64,000 nucleotides of DNA. It comes from Solea solea. Taxonomy: Eukaryota; Chordata; Actinopteri; Pleuronectiformes; Soleidae. The position numbers were made by a program, and so were the translations under genes. Positions 60,287 through 64,000 of the stretch are shown one piece after another. The notes under the pieces are model-generated. The model was not told the DNA's origin. It worked only from the letters and a program-made list of their open reading frames with translations, and ran no database searches. How positions within the stretch are numbered: position 1 is the stretch's first letter; each line of letters begins with the position of its first letter. Location of the stretch: the NCBI RefSeq assembly GCF_958295425.1, contig NC_081144.1, positions 25,044,827 to 25,108,826 on the forward strand. The letters run 5' to 3'.

Positions 60287-63200
60287 GTCACCTGTGGTCA
60301 GCTGTGGTAGTGGGTCGACCTCCATGATAAAATCCTCCTTCAGGCAGAGGAACCCGACAATTGAGAACAGGTAGACGAGGATGAGCGCGAGCAGCGCCGT
60401 CAGCAGGATGGAGCGACCGTTACGAGTCACACTCTTTATCACGTTAAACAGTGTCTCCTCGCGGTAGATCAGGTCAAACAGCTACACACGCACACACAGA
60501 TACACACACGCGCACACACATTAGCTCACGTTAGCTTCCTGACATGAATGGTGTAGTTGAAGTCGCGCGGCGCTCGTTTACCAGGATGCTGTAGAAGAGC
60601 TCATGGACAAACAGACCCAGCGTGGACGTCAGGACGTAGGCCAGATGATAGAGGAACTCCACGTCCATCACCATGGCTTTGTAACCCATGATAAACGTCC
60701 CGTTGTTCCCCACGAAACTCACCACGAACACCACCTTATTGATGAGCTGGAGGACAACAGAGCGACAGTAGGCAGTCAGGACAACACAAAGACCACAGAG
60801 ATGAAGAGAAGTCGCGCTGTTGTCGTCTTACGTTGAGCGTTCCCAGCAGGATGAGCGTGTTTCCGATACCCAGGTGATAAATGGACCTGAGGATCAGAGC
60901 GATGGTCAGAGGCTGGAGGCCGTAACGCTGGGAGAACAAGCCCAACACGGACAGACCAGTCAGGATCCAGAACAGCATCAGCAGCAGGGAGTCGTCGATC
61001 GCTCCCACTGACAGAGGAGGAGGAGGAGCAAGGGGAGGAGTCACAGTGAGACATGTGTGCAGTGGAATTCGCAGTATTCGCAGTAAAAGTCAGTACCTTG
61101 TCCTGAGGCGTACGGGTAGAAGAAGGCGATGATGAGGTTGATGAAGACGGCGAGTTTGAAGGAGATGGTTCCCCACAGTGTCATTCTCCTGGAGAACCAG
61201 TACAACACTGGCATACCTGAGACACACACACACAAACACACACAATGTAATTTGTGATGTAGTTTGTGTTGTATGTTGTGTTGTTGTAGTTTGTGTTGTA
61301 TGTTGTGTTGTTGCAGGTTGTGTTGTTGTAGTTTGTGTTGTTGCAGGTTGTGGTGTTACAACAACACAACCTGCAACAACACAAACTACAACAAGGTTGT
61401 GTTGTTGTAGTTTGTGTTGTTGCAGGTTGTGTTGTAGTTTGTGTTGTTATAGTTTGTGTTGTTGTAGGTTGTAGGTTGTGTTGTTGTATGTGTTGTAGGT
61501 TGTGTTGTTATAGTTTGTGTTGTTGTAGGTTGTCGTTGTAGTTCGTCGTTGTAGTTTGTGTTGTTGCGTGCACTCACTCCTCAGCTTCTTCTGCCACTCC
61601 ATCTCTCCGTGCAGGAAGGAGGTTTGCTCAAAGAAGTGTGTGACCTTTGACCCCTGCTCGTCCTGCTCCGTGGTGTTGAAGACTCTGCACTTTGACTCCT
61701 CGGTCAGAAACTCGCAGATGGGATGAACAGGAAACACGATCTGCTCCATGCTGCGATCCTCACGAACAATCTACACACACACACACACTGAGCTCATCAG
61801 CTAACAATGCTAACTGCTAATGTTAAACTAAAGCTCGAAACAAGAAAACCACCTGCACTCACAAGGTCACGATGAAGCTGACCTTTAAGATTAGACATTA
61901 GCATTGGGTGCGATTAGCATTAACAGTACCTCTGTCTGAGTGGTAACAGGTAGTCGTAGACAGTGTTGGGAGTAACGTTGTTTAAGTATAACGGCTTTAC
62001 TAACGGCGTTATTTTTTCTTTAATCTAATTAATTACTTTTCCTATCGCTGCAACGCCGTTACCGTTACTGAGAATGTAAAGTGGCGCGTTACTTGTATTA
62101 CAATTTGGTTGAATGAAGCGCAGCGGTTTCGGGCTATCTGACAGCCACACATCAGCTGCCGGGAGAGAGCAGGGGTGGAGATGATTGACGATGACACTGT
62201 TGCAAATGAGATGATGATTGGCTGGGTGGACGGGTGCCCTGCTCACGCTGTCTCACTGTACGCTCTAAGACAGAGACAATGGAGTTTGTCCACATCAACC
62301 TCGAGCAACTCTAACTTAATGAAGCACCTCGCAGCAACACACGCAAACACGCCACTTGTTGCTGAGGCTGCTGATTATCCAACCCCAAGCCCAGATGCAG
62401 TTGGCGTGAGCTCCAGCGAAGGAGACTGAGCCACTCCATTAAAACAAGCCAAGCTTGATTTTTCAAGGGCCGAGTTGAACAGGATGATAGCAAGGTATGT
62501 AGTTGAAAACATGCTACGCATGCTAATTTTGTTACTTTACTGAATATTTAAGAGTTGGATAGTGCCCTGTTTATTGTGCAATGGTATACAGATACAGAGA
62601 TTTGCACTACTGAAAGACCAAATTTTTCCTTTGTTTCTCTTTACCCAAGCTTACATTTGTGTGTCAATTGTGCCCTCAATTCAAAGTTCAAATAAATGCC
62701 AAATGTTCTAAAATACTGTACATAGGGTTTTTATTCTTCATTCAGGTATTATAAACATCTTTGACATAAAGGATGTTATAGAATGTAATAGCGTTATAGA
62801 ACATATATAGAACAACAAAATAAAGTAAGTTACTTTGCTGAGTAACTGATTACTTTTACAATGTGGTAACTGAGTTACCAACTCAATTACTTTTTGGGAG
62901 AAGTAATTTGTAACTATAACTAATTACTTTTTTAAAGTAAGATGCCCAACACTGGTCGTAGAGTTACTGGTGTTAGCGTTAGCATTAGCATTACCTCTGT
63001 CTGAGCGGTAACAGGTAGTCGTAGAGTTACTGGTGTTACCATTTGTAAGTGACTAGCTTCGCTGTTGGCGAATAGCTTATTCGTTATTCACGTTCATTCG
63101 CTGTTACCCCGGAACCTGTATGGCTGACTCTTTTGTTTACGTTTACGTTTACGTTGTATTTGTGTGTCGTTGGTAAAGAGCCCATCAAGCTCTCAACAGC

Positions 63201-64000
63201 AAGTTTGAAGCAGTCATGTGTGAGTTTTGCACCCTTGGTGAGCTGAGTGAGGTGTGTATCTGGTATATTATGTGTGTGTGTAAATAGTCAACAAGTTTGT
63301 GCTATAAGCCTTATCTAATTACTGTTGTTTATTTTTTTGAAGCACAGCATTTCTGTGTGTTTTATGGTTGGTTTGGATGCACTTTGGAAATGTGAATTGT
63401 ATTAAATAAATAATTTTGTGTTTATTTAAGTTTTCACGGTGCTACTAAATAAAGGAAATTGCACCTGTCAAAACTCTCTGCCATTATTATGTACGTCAAG
63501 GGCTGCAACACCATTATAGCAGTATTAGCAGTACCTCTATCTGGGCAGTCAGCTGTTCGTAGAACTCCAGAGGATCCTGTTCAACAACAACAGCAGGAGC
63601 TGTGGACTTTAACATCTGAGATAGAGGCCGATTGTTGAGGTTCAACTGGAAACACACACACACACACACACACACACATTAACAGTTACACACAACTGGA
63701 TGGTTGGTTAGTTGGGTCACTGGAGGATGAATGAATGGATAGTTGCATAGATTGATGAATGGTAAGATGAATGCATGGTTGGTTGGATGACTGGATGGTG
63801 GGTTGGATGAATGGTTGAATGGATGGTGGGTTGGATGAATGGTTGAATGGATGGTTTTTTGGATGAATGGATGGTGGGTTGGATGAATGGATGGTGGGTT
63901 GGATGTTTACCATGGACGAGATTCCCTCCTCTCCCTCTTTACTCTTCTTCTGTGATTTCAGGAGGTTCTGCAGGGCTTTGTTGTGTCGTGCCAACTGACG
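58135..64000 (-). CDS. itpr3: inositol 1,4,5-trisphosphate receptor type 3, C-terminal part (5' end outside window)
   Basis: This is a ligand-gated Ca2+ release channel of the ER membrane. Thirteen exons give about 620 residues in frame: the end of the regulatory region, six membrane segments, the pore and the cytosolic tail. Transcript order: 63911-64000 (cut by the window edge), 63535-63645, 61578-61770, 61097-61216, 60832-61007, 60582-60746, 60292-60481, 60058-60156, 59850-59971, 59576-59741, 59329-59489, 58376-58537, 58135-58251. The pore filter GGGVGD lies in exon 59850-59971 and the last membrane helix ([20 protein letters not shown]) in exon 59576-59741. The tail [17 protein letters not shown] and [13 protein letters not shown] match type 3 rather than types 1 or 2. 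A CFICC replaces the usual CFICG (see findings). Confidence 0.95.
58138..58251 (-). CDS. itpr3: itpr3 last coding exon with extended C-terminus
   Basis: The exon begins [17 protein letters not shown] and continues [20 protein letters not shown] before TAA at 58137-58135. From memory, mammalian type 3 receptors stop soon after the GF-DVQ stretch, so the fish tail looks roughly 15 residues longer. It is an Ala/Pro/Gly-rich extension of unknown role. Confidence 0.8.
58795..59062 (-). repeat. foldback repeat, copy 13 (in itpr3 intron 12)
   Basis: Opposite orientation, as copies 8 and 10. The left arm follows outer family sequence (gtctttatctcactgttaca), then ctcactctcccacaccaaac; the right arm ends in gggtttggtgtgggagag followed by acgtgaacatattctgaaga. 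The outer flank at 58725-58795 also matches other copies. Confidence 0.86.
61217..61577. repeat. GTTGT/ACAAC array with an internal inversion in itpr3 intron 3 of this window
   Basis: The tract is built of gttgtgttgttgtagtttgt words. In the middle (about 61358-61395) the strand flips to acaacaacacaacctgcaac and then flips back. The intron can therefore fold on itself over tens of base pairs. Confidence 0.85.
61953..62962. mobile_element. hAT transposon remnant with 8-bp target duplication
   Basis: The element proper is 61961-62954 (994 bp). Ends cagtgttggg and cccaacactg are perfect 10-bp inverted repeats, and gtcgtaga lies directly outside both (61953-61960 and 62955-62962). Subterminal regions are rich in taactaattacttt words. 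Inside, on the plus strand at 62175-62429, is a remnant of a BED zinc-finger N-terminus ([19 protein letters not shown]); the rest of the transposase is absent. It lies in the itpr3 intron between exons 63535-63645 and 61578-61770. Confidence 0.9.
63044..63510. mobile_element. solo LTR of an LTR retrotransposon
   Basis: A 467-bp segment begins tgtaagtgac and ends gggctgcaaca, the TGT...ACA form of an LTR. It is flanked by the perfect 5-bp repeat ccatt (63039-63043 and 63511-63515). AATAAA words near 63403 and 63449 fit an R-region poly(A) signal. No internal coding sequence remains, as expected after LTR-LTR recombination. The family is not identified. Confidence 0.75.
63715..63905 (+). repeat. 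GGATGAATGGATGGT minisatellite in an itpr3 intron
   Basis: Units of the type ggttggatgaatggatggtg repeat about 9-10 times with variants and end next to the donor of exon 63911-64000. Confidence 0.88.

Overview
This window is nuclear DNA of a ray-finned (teleost-type) fish. It holds vertebrate genes with many short introns, dense (CA)n/(GT)n microsatellites, Tc1-like and hAT-like transposons and several kinds of tRNA-derived SINE. Three protein-coding genes can be traced exon by exon, with reading frame kept across every proposed splice junction. No prokaryotic features, CRISPR arrays or genuine tRNA/rRNA genes were seen.

Layout. 1-14866 is gene-poor and repeat-rich, with microsatellites, purine-rich arrays, SINEs, a hAT-like element and copies of a foldback repeat; one possible 40-nt non-coding exon lies at 8534. 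14867-26878 (+) is the complete coding part of an extracellular 6-O-endosulfatase, sulf2, with 22 coding exons and 863 aa; its 3'UTR probably ends near 28790. 30488-51176 (-) is a complete sarcomeric class II myosin heavy chain with 45 coding exons and 1934 aa; a non-coding first exon and TATA box lie near 52456-52580. sulf2 and the myosin converge tail to tail across about 1.7 kb. 53000-58100 is intergenic and repeat-rich. 58135-64000 (-) is the last 13 exons (about 620 aa) of itpr3, the type 3 inositol trisphosphate receptor; its 5' part lies beyond the right edge.

The three genes are not an operon and share no pathway. sulf2 edits heparan sulfate outside the cell, the myosin is a muscle motor, and itpr3 is an ER calcium channel. 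The most unusual content is non-coding: (1) a near-palindromic foldback repeat family with about 13 full or partial copies in 64 kb; (2) several introns in all three genes that begin with a (CA)n tract at the donor and end with a (GT)n tract at the acceptor, so the intron ends could pair; (3) an itpr3 intron where exon-end/donor-like repeat units are interrupted by a hAT element with a perfect 8-bp target duplication and by a solo LTR with a perfect 5-bp duplication; (4) long minisatellites inside myosin introns.
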